Assembly: GCF_014323725.1 (NCBI RefSeq)
Contig: NZ_JABVED010000007.1
Span: 1-64,000 of the forward strand
Direction: 5' to 3'
DNA from: Actinokineospora xionganensis
GTDB taxonomy: Bacteria; Actinomycetota; Actinomycetes; Mycobacteriales; Pseudonocardiaceae
DNA: 64,000 nt
This document shows, piece by piece, positions 43,577-51,717 of the stretch. The notes under the pieces are model-generated. The model had not been told where the DNA came from. It saw only the letters and a list, made by a program, of their open reading frames with translations, and ran no database searches. A program made the translations under genes and the position numbers. Numbering within the stretch: the stretch's first letter is position 1; the number at the start of each line of letters is the position of its first letter.

Positions 43577-45193
43577 TCAGGTCCGGGCGGGCGCGGCGGC
43601 CCAGGTCGGCTCGTGTTCGGCGGCGTGCGCCTTGGCCCACCGGTAATCGGGCTTTCCGCTGGGCAGGCGCCCGACCTCGTCGACGACCCACAGGCTGCGC
43701 GGCGCTTTGTAGCCGGCGAGTTCGTTGTGCATGTGGGCGCTGATCGCCTCGAAGTCCGGTTCGGCCCCGGGGCGCACCTGCACGACGGCGGCGACCCGCT
43801 GGCCGAGCCGGTCGTCGGGGACACCGATGACCAGCGCGTCGAAGATGTCCGGGTACGCCTTGAGGGCACCCTCGACCTCCTCCGGGAAGACTTTCTCGCC
43901 GGCGGTGTTGACGCACATGTTGCCGCGGCCGAGCAGGGTGACCGTGTCGTCGTCCTCGAGCCGGGCGAAGTCGCCAGGCACGACGTAGCGCTTGCCGTCG
44001 ATCTCGACGAAGATCGTGGCGCTCTTCTCCGGGTCCTTGTAGTAGCCGAGCGGGACGTGCCCGCCCCGGGCGAGGCGGCCGGTCTGTCCCGGCACCACCG
44101 GCCGGTTGTGCTCGTCGATGACCAGCACGTTCGGGCCCCGGCGCACCCGCGGGCCGCCGGTGGACGGCTCGGCGCCCTTGACCACCATGCCCATGCCGTT
44201 GAACCCGGACTCCGAGGACCCGATGGCGTCGGTGATCACCACGTTGGGCAGCGCCTCGATGTACTGCTGCTTGACCGACGCGGAGAACAGGGCGGCGTGG
44301 CTGGAGATGGCGAACAGCGAGGACGCGTCGTAACCGCCCTCGTGGAAGGCCTCGATGACCGGACGGGCCATGGCGTCGCCGACGAGCGTGACGACCCGGA
44401 CCTGGTGGCGTGCGATCGCCTTCCACACCTCGTGCGCGTCGAAGGTCGGGAGCAGGACCACGGTGTCGCCCGCGAACATCGCCGCGAGCGCGGCCCACTG
44501 CGCGGCGCCGTGGATCAGGGGGGCACACGCGAGCCTGGTCAGCCCGCCGGTCACCTGGCCTTGGCGGGACTGGGCGAACTCGTCGGGCAGGGGTTCACCG
44601 GAGAGGAAGTCGATGCCGCCACCGAGGACGCGCCAGACGTCCTCCTGGCGCCACATGACGCCCTTGGGGCTGCCGGTGGTGCCGCCGGTGTAGAGGATGT
44701 ACAGGTCGTCCGGGCTGCGCTCCTCGAAGTCGCGCCCGGTCTCGCGACCGTCCATCGCGGACTCGAGGTCCACGCCCGCGAAGTCGAGGTCGGTGTCGTC
44801 GTCGATCACGACCAGCGTCTTCAACTTGGGTGCGTCGGGCAACACCGCCCCCACCCGATCGGCGTATCGGCGCTCGTGGACGAGGGCGACGAGGTCGGCG
44901 TTGTCGAACAGATATCGCAACTCGTTCTCGACGTACCGGTAGTTGACGTTCACCGGCACGGCCCGGAGTTTGCAGACCGCCACCATGGTCTCGATCGCCT
45001 CGATCGAGTTGCGCGCGTAGAGCCCGACGTGCGAGCCCTTGCCGACGCCTTGTTCGGCCAGGTAGTGGGCCAGTTGATTAGCCCGTGCGTCGAGCTCGGC
45101 GAAGGTCCTGCAGTGCCCGCCGCAGGCAACCGCGACCCGCTCCGGGAAGAGGTCCACCGCGTGCTCGAAAAGATCCGCGATTGTGAGCGCCAT
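43577..45193 (-). CDS. fadD19: Steroid acyl-CoA ligase FadD19
   Basis: A 538-residue AMP-forming CoA ligase. The nucleotide loop is YTGGTTGSPKGVMW and the adenylate site GSSESGFNGMG. The C-terminal domain hinge lies in GRGNMCVNTAGEKVFPEEVE, and the closing Lys is in LPSGKPDYRWAK. Its opening ALTIADLFEHAVDLFPERVAV and its divergent pairing with echA19 match mycobacterial FadD19 (Rv3515c/Rv3516), which activates C5 sterol side chains. A KstR palindrome lies 11 bp upstream of the start. Confidence 0.9.
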   Translation of the reverse strand: MALTIADLFEHAVDLFPERVAVACGGHCRTFAELDARANQLAHYLAEQGVGKGSHVGLYARNSIEAIETMVAVCKLRAVPVNVNYRYVENELRYLFDNADLVALVHERRYADRVGAVLPDAPKLKTLVVIDDDTDLDFAGVDLESAMDGRETGRDFEERSPDDLYILYTGGTTGSPKGVMWRQEDVWRVLGGGIDFLSGEPLPDEFAQSRQGQVTGGLTRLACAPLIHGAAQWAALAAMFAGDTVVLLPTFDAHEVWKAIARHQVRVVTLVGDAMARPVIEAFHEGGYDASSLFAISSHAALFSASVKQQYIEALPNVVITDAIGSSESGFNGMGMVVKGAEPSTGGPRVRRGPNVLVIDEHNRPVVPGQTGRLARGGHVPLGYYKDPEKSATIFVEIDGKRYVVPGDFARLEDDDTVTLLGRGNMCVNTAGEKVFPEEVEGALKAYPDIFDALVIGVPDDRLGQRVAAVVQVRPGAEPDFEAISAHMHNELAGYKAPRSLWVVDEVGRLPSGKPDYRWAKAHAAEHEPTWAAAPART

Positions 45194-45203
45194 GGGCTTA
45201 AAG

Positions 45204-45217
45204 TAGAACGTGTTATC
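45204..45217. promoter_or_regulatory. KstR-type operator between fadD19 and echA19
   Basis: TAGAACGTGTTATC fits TNNAACNNGTTNNA apart from the last base. It sits in the 59-bp divergent gap, 11 bp from fadD19 and 36 bp from echA19. Confidence 0.75.
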
Positions 45218-45252
45218 GTTCGTGACAATCCCCTGTCGCCAGGAGGTTTCGG

Positions 45253-46047
45253 ATGGACTCGGCGCAACCGCACTGTCTGGTCGAACAACGAGGCCCGGTT
45301 CTGGTGGTGACGATGAACCGCCCAGAGGCGAGAAACGCCTTGTCCGGGCCGATGATGGCGATCATGCGGGAGGCCTGGGACCAGGTCGACAAGGACGACT
45401 CCGTCCGAGCCTGCGTCCTCACCGGCGCGGGCGGCTCGTTCTGCGCGGGCGCCGACCTCAAGGCCATGACCAGCACCCACCCCGGCGACTCGTTCTCCTC
45501 GGGCGGCTGGGACCTGTCGGTCATCGAGCCCCTCCTGAAGGGCCGACGACTCACCAAACCCTTGATCGCCGCCGTCGAGGGCCCAGCCATCGCGGGCGGC
45601 ACGGAAATCCTCCAGGCCACCGACATCCGCATCGCGGGCGAAAGCGCGCGGTTCGGGGTCTCGGAGGCCCGGTGGGGCCTGTTCCCCTTGGGCGGCTCGG
45701 CAGTGCGGCTACCACGCCAAATCCCGTACACAGTGGCAGCCGACCTACTCCTTACCGGCCGACACATCACAGCGACTGAGGCGCGGGACATCGGGCTCAT
45801 CGGACACGTGGTTCCGAACGGCCAGGCGTTGGACAAGGCACTGGATATCGCGGGGCTGATCGCGGCGAATGGGCCACTGGCGGTTCAGGCGATCCTGCGG
45901 ACGATGCGCGAGACCGAGGGAATGCCGGAGAACGAGGCGTTCAAGGTGGACGCACGGTTGGGGGTGGAGGTATTCCTCAGCCAGGACGCCAAGGAAGGCC
46001 CCAAAGCTTTCGCCGAGAAACGCGCCCCCAACTTCCAGGGCCGCTGA
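45253..46047 (+). CDS. echA19: Enoyl-CoA hydratase EchA19
   Basis: A 264-residue crotonase. The oxyanion-hole strands are [13 protein letters not shown] and [11 protein letters not shown], then [24 protein letters not shown] with the catalytic region [16 protein letters not shown]. It hydrates the side-chain enoyl-CoA formed by the FadE pairs. The divergent arrangement with fadD19 is as in mycobacteria. The start is ATG at 45253 with CAGGAGG upstream. Confidence 0.92.
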   Translation: MDSAQPHCLVEQRGPVLVVTMNRPEARNALSGPMMAIMREAWDQVDKDDSVRACVLTGAGGSFCAGADLKAMTSTHPGDSFSSGGWDLSVIEPLLKGRRLTKPLIAAVEGPAIAGGTEILQATDIRIAGESARFGVSEARWGLFPLGGSAVRLPRQIPYTVAADLLLTGRHITATEARDIGLIGHVVPNGQALDKALDIAGLIAANGPLAVQAILRTMRETEGMPENEAFKVDARLGVEVFLSQDAKEGPKAFAEKRAPNFQGR

Positions 46048-46226
46048 CAGCCGAATCGCGGCTTGGGCACGGCTGGACTCAACCAGGGCGAGAACTGTCA
46101 CCCACTCAGCGCACTTCTTGCCCTGCAAAGGCCAAATCCCGTTAAGGCATAAAGGAGCATGCGCTTGGCCGACTCGGGGATGGCGTGTGCTATGGCGGTC
46201 GCCCAGCCGCCCGACGCGATACATTT

Positions 46227-46236
46227 GGGTCGTACC
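46227..46236. promoter_or_regulatory. Short palindrome upstream of the XRE regulator
   Basis: GGGTCGTACC lies 74 bp before the XRE start. Its halves GGGT/TACC resemble those of the palindromes at 47556-47582 after the same gene, suggesting a shared operator for the regulator (inference from three short sites). Confidence 0.3.
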
Positions 46237-46309
46237 TCTCGCCGAGGTCACGCCCGCGGTCGACCGACCGAGTGCTCTCGGCGACAGCACCTCGGCGAAA
46301 GGCGTCGCC

Positions 46310-47542
46310 ATGGACGAACATCCGCAATCTGGCCTACCTGTGGGACAGCGGATAAAGCGCGCGCGCGAGCGTGCGGGGCTGACGCGCACGGTTCTTGGTG
46401 ACCTCATCGGCAAGTCAGGCGAGTGGGTCAAGGCCGTGGAGAACGGCCGCCTCCAGATGCCGAAGCTGCCGATCTTGCTGCGGCTCGCTCAGGTGCTTGG
46501 CATCAAGGACCTCGCAACACTTACTGGAAACGGCGTGGCTGTGCCCGTGGAAGTGTTCGCCGGCGAGCAACATCAAGCGCTGGCTGAGGTTCGTGCCGCG
46601 CTCACCGAATACCGAATCACACCGAACGCATCCGCACCCAACGTCGACCATCTCGCCGCTCGGCTGTCCACGGCTTGGACCGTTCGCCATTCGTCGCCCG
46701 ATCATCGAAGCCAGTTGGGCAGCTTGCTGCCCAGCCTTGTCCGCGATGCGCAGCGGGGCGTCCGCACCACGCGCGGCGACGTGCGGCGGGAGGCACGTCG
46801 CGTGCTCGCGGGGGTCTATCAGCTCACCGACTTCTATGTCGCGTACCAACCGGCAGCCGAATTGGTATGGATGGTCGCGGACCGCGCGCTCACAGAGGGC
46901 CAAGAGGCCGACGATCCCTATGTCGCCGCGGGCGGCGCATGGGCGATGGTGCAGGCCCTCCGCGACGCAGGTCGCTGGGAGGAGTCCATCGATCTGGCAG
47001 CAGACTCCATCGCTCAACTCCGGCCCCATCTCGACGGTGCGCCGGTCGACTGGTTGGGGATGTGCGGAGCGCTCGAAGCCGAGATCGCCTACGTGCACGC
47101 CCGACGCGGTCGAGCCGGCGAGGCCTGGGATCACTTGGAGCGCGCCGACGCCGTCGCGCGTCAACTCGGCAAGGGCTATCGACACATCCAGAGTTCGTTC
47201 TCCGAGGCGGTGATGGCCGCCCACGCCACGACCGTCGCCGTCGAGCTTCGGCGCCCTGGTGATGCGCTGCAGGCCGCGGATCGTGTCGACACCGATCAGA
47301 TCGCGAGCGTTCCGCGCCGGGCCAGGCACCTCATCGAGATCGCCCGCGCGCACCATCAGCGCGGCGAACGCCCGGCAGTCTGGGCCCTGTTGAATGCCTC
47401 GAACCGCACGGCACCCGAAACGATCCGCTACAACGGTTGGGCCCGGGAAATGATGCTGGATCTGGTGGAACGTCCCCCGTCTGGCATGCGGTCCGATGTG
47501 CGCGCGCTGGCCCAGTCCATCGGCATCAAGATCGCGGCGTAG
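46310..47542 (+). CDS. XRE-family regulator with TPR-like C-terminal domain
   Basis: A 410-residue regulator. The N-terminal HTH is GQRIKRARERAGLTRTVLGDLIGKSGEWVKAVENGRLQMP. The rest is helical repeats (LAGVYQLTDFYVAYQPAAELVWMVADRAL, AMVQALRDAGRWEESIDLAADSI, HARRGRAGEAWDHLERADAVARQLG) as in SCO4441-like regulators of actinomycetes. These often sit beside small peptides or a methyltransferase gene. Here the next genes are two tiny membrane peptides and a methyltransferase remnant, which fits. The start at 46310 is chosen by the HTH; the longer frame is antisense and echA19 read-through. Confidence 0.88.
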   Translation: MDEHPQSGLPVGQRIKRARERAGLTRTVLGDLIGKSGEWVKAVENGRLQMPKLPILLRLAQVLGIKDLATLTGNGVAVPVEVFAGEQHQALAEVRAALTEYRITPNASAPNVDHLAARLSTAWTVRHSSPDHRSQLGSLLPSLVRDAQRGVRTTRGDVRREARRVLAGVYQLTDFYVAYQPAAELVWMVADRALTEGQEADDPYVAAGGAWAMVQALRDAGRWEESIDLAADSIAQLRPHLDGAPVDWLGMCGALEAEIAYVHARRGRAGEAWDHLERADAVARQLGKGYRHIQSSFSEAVMAAHATTVAVELRRPGDALQAADRVDTDQIASVPRRARHLIEIARAHHQRGERPAVWALLNASNRTAPETIRYNGWAREMMLDLVERPPSGMRSDVRALAQSIGIKIAA

Positions 47543-47555
47543 CCCGATCGTGTAG

Positions 47556-47582
47556 GGGTACAAACCGTACCCTTCAAGGGTA
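47556..47582. promoter_or_regulatory. Overlapping palindromes before the micro-peptide genes
   Basis: GGGTAC-AAACC-GTACCC (47556-47572) shares its right arm with TACCC-TTCAA-GGGTA (47568-47582). Three related half sites spaced 11 bp apart, about one helical turn, look like cooperative operator sites, perhaps for the XRE protein encoded just upstream. Confidence 0.5.
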
Positions 47583-47597
47583 TTCGTCTCTCTTAAC

Positions 47598-47623
47598 GTC
47601 ACCTCCATGCCACTGGAGGTGAC
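47598..47623 (+). promoter_or_regulatory. Hairpin hiding the ribosome-binding site of the micro-peptide
   Basis: GTCACCTCCA, a 6-base loop TGCCAC, then TGGAGGTGAC: a perfect 10-bp stem ending one base before the ATG at 47625. The strong GGAGG (47615-47619) lies wholly in the 3' arm, so in the folded mRNA it would be unavailable. Confidence 0.65.
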
Positions 47624-47624
47624 C

Positions 47625-47723
47625 ATGCAGCTGTTCTGGATCATTGTCGCGATCGTCGTGATCGCGATTGCGTGGGTCGTAGCGGGCCTGACCCTGGGCC
47701 GGTGTGAGGACGATGACGAGTGA
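47625..47723 (+). CDS. 32-residue single-helix membrane peptide
   Basis: ATG at 47625 after GGAGG (5-base spacing) encodes a peptide that starts MQLFWIIVAIVVIAIAWVV, a complete membrane helix, and ends GRCEDDDE, a short acidic tail with one Cys. An alternative in-frame ATG at 47607 lies in the hairpin loop. Strong ribosome site, clean helix/tail design and the regulatory hairpin in front argue that it is real. The family is not recognised; it could be a small signalling or stress peptide, or the hydrophobic part of a toxin-like system. Confidence 0.55.
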   Translation: MQLFWIIVAIVVIAIAWVVAGLTLGRCEDDDE

Positions 47724-48384
47724 ACGCCGTCGTCGTCATGCTCGGCCTCGTCGGGCCGCTCGCGATCATCGGCGCATAGCCACCTGTTCCGTGCCGGAAA
47801 TCCCCTCGGCGTGGGTCGAACAGATGGCTCCGGGCGGGCGGGTCCAGGCAGATCTGAAGATCACCGGGGGCGCGGGCAACCTCGTGGACCTCCGGGCCAC
47901 ACCCGATGGTGTTCTGCAAGGCCGTTTCCGCGCCCGCTGGGCCGGATTCATGCCGATGCGTGGCGACCGAGCCGACATCAGGTCCGCTGAGTCCCCCGAG
48001 TCGGTAGGCCGCACCACCCGGACGGCGTCGGCTACGCCGTGGTGGGAGCACCAAGTGGTGTGGTTCTTGGCCGCCCTGAACCTGCCGCCTGGAGTGCGGA
48101 CCGGCATGGTGTTCGACCCTGCGACGGGAAGCCCCTCGGCGTCGCTGATGAGCACCGCTGCGGGTTCATGGGTCAAGGTCTCGCTGTCAGAGGTCGCCGG
48201 TAGCCGCGAGGTGTCAGGTTCGTGTGATGACCTGTGGCGGATCGTGGAAGACGCCTACGAGCTGTGGCACACGCTCGGCGAGCCTGGCTGGGACCGTTTC
48301 GGCCTGACGGTCCGCGGCGGCCACCACCACACGGTCTGGCTCGATGAGCCGGACGGTTCTCGACAGTGGACGTGGTTGGCTTGA
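47704..48384 (+). pseudogene. Protein-isoaspartate-type methyltransferase, N-terminal half missing
   Basis: From about 47776 the frame matches the C-terminal half of an actinobacterial PCMT-like methyltransferase: RIATCSVPEIPSAWVEQMAPGGRVQADLKITGGAGNLV, then GRFRARWAGFMPMRG, and an end part with HTLGEPGWDRFGLTVRGG and DGSRQWTWLA. The SAM-binding half (with the GxGxG strand) is absent; upstream there is only an Arg-rich stretch MTSERRRRHARPRRAARDHRR, with no homology. Such enzymes accompany some actinobacterial RiPP (FxLD-type) loci, so this may be a RiPP remnant. It probably cannot bind SAM. Confidence 0.6.
47720..47779 (+). CDS. 19-residue hydrophobic peptide, coupled to the previous one
   Basis: GTG at 47720 overlaps the stop of the 32-residue peptide as GTGA and reads VNAVVVMLGLVGPLAIIGA before TAG at 47779. 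It would insert as a short membrane segment. The overlap is the usual sign of coupled translation. It is very short, so it may be chance; it also ends just where the recognisable methyltransferase remnant begins. Confidence 0.35.
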   Translation: MNAVVVMLGLVGPLAIIGA

Positions 48385-48393
48385 CCGACCGCG

Positions 48394-48432
48394 CCTCAGT
48401 TCCCCACCCGCGTCTCGGGTGGGGAACTGAGG
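48394..48432. terminator. Bidirectional terminator hairpin
   Basis: CCTCAGTTCCCCACCCG, a 5-base loop, and its exact complement: a perfect 17-bp stem placed between the convergent methyltransferase remnant (stop 48384) and protease gene (stop 48451). Confidence 0.85.
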
Positions 48433-48450
48433 TCAGTCAACGGCTTCGAA

Positions 48451-50040
48451 CTAGAACTGGACGCTCCAAGCGTCGATGTAACCGGTGTCGTAGCGGGCTA
48501 CGTCCTGGACCTTGAGTTTCCAGGTTCCGTTAGCGACCTCCGACGAAGCGTTCACCGTGTAAGTGGTGATCACGTTGTCGGCCGAGTCGTTGCTGGAGGC
48601 GTTCTTCAAGCGGTACAGCGAACCGTCCGGGGCCACCAGGTCGATGACCAGGTCACCGCGCCAGGTGTGTTTGATGTCGACGTTCACCTTCAGCGTCGAC
48701 GGGGCGTTGCCTGCCTGGCCGGTGACGGTCACCGAGCTCGTGACGGCGGCGCCGTTGTCGGGAATGTTGACGTTGTTGGTGTTCTCGAACTTCGCGCCCG
48801 TGGGCGGGGGTTCGGTGCCGCCGCCGTTGTCGATGAGGTCCTTGACCTCCGGGTAGATCAGTTCGATCCGGGTGCCCTCGTTGAGGCAGCCGCCAAGGTG
48901 GTGCAGGGCGATCACCTTGTGCGAGGACGCCGCGAGCACCGGCGAACCTGACGATCCTCCGGTGGTGTCGCAGTAGTAACCCATGTTGATCGAGTCGCTA
49001 CGCGGGTTGTCGACGTCGCAGGTGGCGCCGCCCTGGGTGTCCTCGTAGAGGGACAGCTCGTTCGGGTCGCCGCTGCCGTGGCCGCTGATGTAGATGCGCT
49101 CGTTCTGCACGGGCGCGCGGACGTCGAGCAGCAGGTAACCGAAGGACTCGATGCTGGCGAAGTTGTTCACCGAGAACAGGGTGTAGTCCAGGCTGGAACT
49201 GGTCTTGAGGAACTGCGCTCCCGTCACCTTCACCGCGGGCTTCGGGTTGTTCCCACCGCAAGTCGCGCAGGCGTAGTCGAACCAGATCTCCATGGACGCC
49301 ATTTCGGTGGCGCTGGCGATGCAGTGGTTGTTGGTGAACAACCGGTTGGTCGCGCCGACGCGCCACGCGGTGCAGTGGGAAGCGCCGTTTTTCAAGATCT
49401 TCGCGACCGAGCGGGTCCTCGCGTACTCGGTGGGGTGGCTCTGCTGGTAGCAGACGGCGTCGCGGCGGGCGTCCGTGCCGCACACCGACAGGATGCCGGA
49501 GTCGCGCCGCAGCTGCTCGTCATCGGTGAAGCCGCGGGTGTACTTGTCCACGACCACGCCGGTGTCCGAACGGGACGGTTTGCCGCCCGCCCGGTGCAGC
49601 GTCACCACGGCGGTGTCGCCGGTGATCGACAGTGCCCAGAATCCGTCGCCCTGCTTGGTGTAGAGCGAGTCGGAGGCGGCGGACTCGGCCCTCGTCGGGT
49701 CGCCGCTGTAGGTGTGGACCTCGGTGCCCGCCGGGTTGGCCACGGTCACCCGGTCGCCTTCGGCCAACGCGAGTGACGCGAAGTGCACCTTGATATAGGC
49801 CGAACCCGGCCGGTTGATCACCTGCCGCGCGGAGCGCGCGGCGTAGCCGATGCGGATGTCGGCCGCGTGTTCCTCGCCGACCTGCTGAACCTGCTGGACG
49901 CCCTCGGTCACAGCGGGTCGCACGTCGTCCGGCGCGGCCACGGCCGAACCGCTGGTTCCCAGGACGGAACCGGCGGCCAGCGCGAGGGCCAAGGTCAGGA
50001 ACAAGCGCTTGCGCCTGTCGGATTTTGGTTGGAGTGTCAT
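48451..50040 (-). CDS. Secreted trypsin-like serine protease with P domain
   Basis: A 529-residue exported protease. The signal peptide (RKRLFLTLALALAAGSVLGTSGSAVAA) is cut near residue 36. A pro-region to about 200 is followed by the S1-fold catalytic domain with His239 (LFTNNHCIA), Asp285 (SSLDYTLFS) and Ser364 (GGSSGSP). Two or three disulfide pairs are likely (CATCGG, SVCGTD, GYYCDT). A linker TEPPPTG leads to a C-terminal P/Homo B domain at about 415-529 (VNVDIKHTWRGDLVIDLVAPDG, YDTGYIDAWSVQF). It is a stand-alone gene between two terminators. It is a degradative or processing enzyme outside the cell; the target is unknown. Confidence 0.9.
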   Translation of the reverse strand: MTLQPKSDRRKRLFLTLALALAAGSVLGTSGSAVAAPDDVRPAVTEGVQQVQQVGEEHAADIRIGYAARSARQVINRPGSAYIKVHFASLALAEGDRVTVANPAGTEVHTYSGDPTRAESAASDSLYTKQGDGFWALSITGDTAVVTLHRAGGKPSRSDTGVVVDKYTRGFTDDEQLRRDSGILSVCGTDARRDAVCYQQSHPTEYARTRSVAKILKNGASHCTAWRVGATNRLFTNNHCIASATEMASMEIWFDYACATCGGNNPKPAVKVTGAQFLKTSSSLDYTLFSVNNFASIESFGYLLLDVRAPVQNERIYISGHGSGDPNELSLYEDTQGGATCDVDNPRSDSINMGYYCDTTGGSSGSPVLAASSHKVIALHHLGGCLNEGTRIELIYPEVKDLIDNGGGTEPPPTGAKFENTNNVNIPDNGAAVTSSVTVTGQAGNAPSTLKVNVDIKHTWRGDLVIDLVAPDGSLYRLKNASSNDSADNVITTYTVNASSEVANGTWKLKVQDVARYDTGYIDAWSVQF

Positions 50041-50142
50041 CGCAGGGGAAACTCCTCTCGTGTCGCGATCGCGACACGAAAAGGATTACCGCGACAGAAC
50101 CGGGACGAATACCCCCATTCCGCTGTTGCCATTCCCAGTTGC

Positions 50143-51693
50143 TCAGATCAACGACTCATTACCGGTCCAGTAGGGGTCGCGAAGTCGCCGCTTGTAGAGC
50201 TTTCCGTTGGGATCGCGGGGAAGTTCGGCGAGATAGTCGATGGTGCGCGGCAATTTGAACTTCGCAAGTCGACCCGCGACGAAGGCGAGGATGTCCGCGG
50301 TGAGCTCATCGGACCCGGTCACACCGTCGACCGGCTGAACCACCGCCTTGATCTCCTCGCCCCAGTCCGGGTGCGGGATGCCGAAGACCGCGACGTCGGC
50401 GACCTTGGGGTGACACGAGACCTCGCCCTCGATCTCGGCGGGATACACGTTGACGCCGCCGGTGATGATCAAATCGCTCTTGCGGTCGCACAGGAACAGA
50501 TAGCCGTCCTCATCGAGATAACCGATGTCACCCAAGGTGAACATCTCGCCGATCCGCGCCGCCCGGGTTTTCGCCGCGTCGCCGTGGTACTCGAACGTCG
50601 AGGTGCCCATCCGCATATAGACCAGCCCAGGCGTGCCGGTCGGCGCTTCGACGCCGTCGTCATCGAAGATCTTCACCGTCGAGCCCGGCCAGGGCAGGCC
50701 GACGGATCCGGGCTTGCGCAGCCATTCCTCAGCCGTGATGGTCGTGCCGCCGCCCTCGGTCGCGGCGTAGTACTCGACCACGACCGGACCCCACCAGTCG
50801 AGCATCCGCCGTTTGACCTCCATCGGACAGGGCGCGGCGCCGTGGATCATCACGCGCAGCGAGGACAGGTCGTACTTTGAGCGGACGTCGTTCGGCAGCG
50901 CGAGCAGCCGGTGGAACTGGGTGGGAACCATGTGGCTGTGGGTCACCCGGTACCGCTCGATCAGCCGCAGCATCTCCTCGGGCTCCCAGCGGTCCATCAG
51001 CACCACCGAGTGTCCCAACTGGAGTGACGTGACCACGAAGTTGATGACCGCCGTGTGATACAGCGGCGACCCGCACAGGTGCACATGGTGGTGGAACGGT
51101 TTGAGCCCGAAGATGCCGAAGAACCACGACGCCGCGGGCGGCACGTCATCCGGGTCGGTCCCGGAGAGCGGGCGGCGAACACCCTTCGGCCTGCCGGTCG
51201 TGCCCGAGGTGTACAGCATGGGCGAGCCCTGGGTGCGGACGTCCGGGCGGCCCGCGGGTTCGTCGGCGCCGAGTTGGTCCAGCGGCCGGAATCCGGCGAC
51301 CTCCCCCACCGCGAAGCTCGCCCGCGCGGGAAGTCCGCTACGAGCGGCGGCATCGGCGGCGGTCGGGCCGAACCGCGCGTCGGCGATGAACGCCTTCGCC
51401 CCGCTGTCCTCGATGAGGTACGCCACCTCGGCGCCCACCAGGTGCCAGTTCGCCATGACGACGTACAGCCCGGTCTGCATGGCGGCGAAGTACACCGCGA
51501 GCAGGTCGGCGCCGTTGGGCAGCATCAGGACCACGCTGTCGCCCGGGCGCAGACCCATCGACTGCAGGCCTCTGCCGTAACGGTCGGCCGCGGCGGTCAG
51601 CTCGCCGTAGGTGACCTCGCGGCCATCCGGGCAGACGACCGCGAGACCGTCGGGGGTGTCACCGGCGATATTCCACAGACCGATCGAGCGCAT
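50143..51693 (-). CDS. Acyl-CoA synthetase of the sterol regulon
   Basis: A 516-residue AMP-forming ligase. AMP-binding loop YTSGTTGRPKGVRR, adenylate site YAATEGGGTT, hinge region CDRKSDLIITGGVNVYPAEIE and a late catalytic Lys in PNGKLYKRRLRDP. It differs clearly from FadD19, so it probably activates another intermediate, perhaps a partly shortened side chain or a propionate-bearing ring product. A perfect KstR palindrome lies 11 bp before the start, which ties it to cholesterol use. Confidence 0.85.
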   Translation of the reverse strand: MRSIGLWNIAGDTPDGLAVVCPDGREVTYGELTAAADRYGRGLQSMGLRPGDSVVLMLPNGADLLAVYFAAMQTGLYVVMANWHLVGAEVAYLIEDSGAKAFIADARFGPTAADAAARSGLPARASFAVGEVAGFRPLDQLGADEPAGRPDVRTQGSPMLYTSGTTGRPKGVRRPLSGTDPDDVPPAASWFFGIFGLKPFHHHVHLCGSPLYHTAVINFVVTSLQLGHSVVLMDRWEPEEMLRLIERYRVTHSHMVPTQFHRLLALPNDVRSKYDLSSLRVMIHGAAPCPMEVKRRMLDWWGPVVVEYYAATEGGGTTITAEEWLRKPGSVGLPWPGSTVKIFDDDGVEAPTGTPGLVYMRMGTSTFEYHGDAAKTRAARIGEMFTLGDIGYLDEDGYLFLCDRKSDLIITGGVNVYPAEIEGEVSCHPKVADVAVFGIPHPDWGEEIKAVVQPVDGVTGSDELTADILAFVAGRLAKFKLPRTIDYLAELPRDPNGKLYKRRLRDPYWTGNESLI

Positions 51694-51703
51694 CCACCCA
51701 ATC

Positions 51704-51717
51704 TAGAACGTGTTTCA
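51704..51717. promoter_or_regulatory. KstR-type operator before the acyl-CoA synthetase
   Basis: TAGAACGTGTTTCA is a full match to TNNAACNNGTTNNA. Its last three bases are also the stop codon of the LLM gene, so the operator is squeezed into the 21-bp space between two same-strand genes. Confidence 0.8.
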
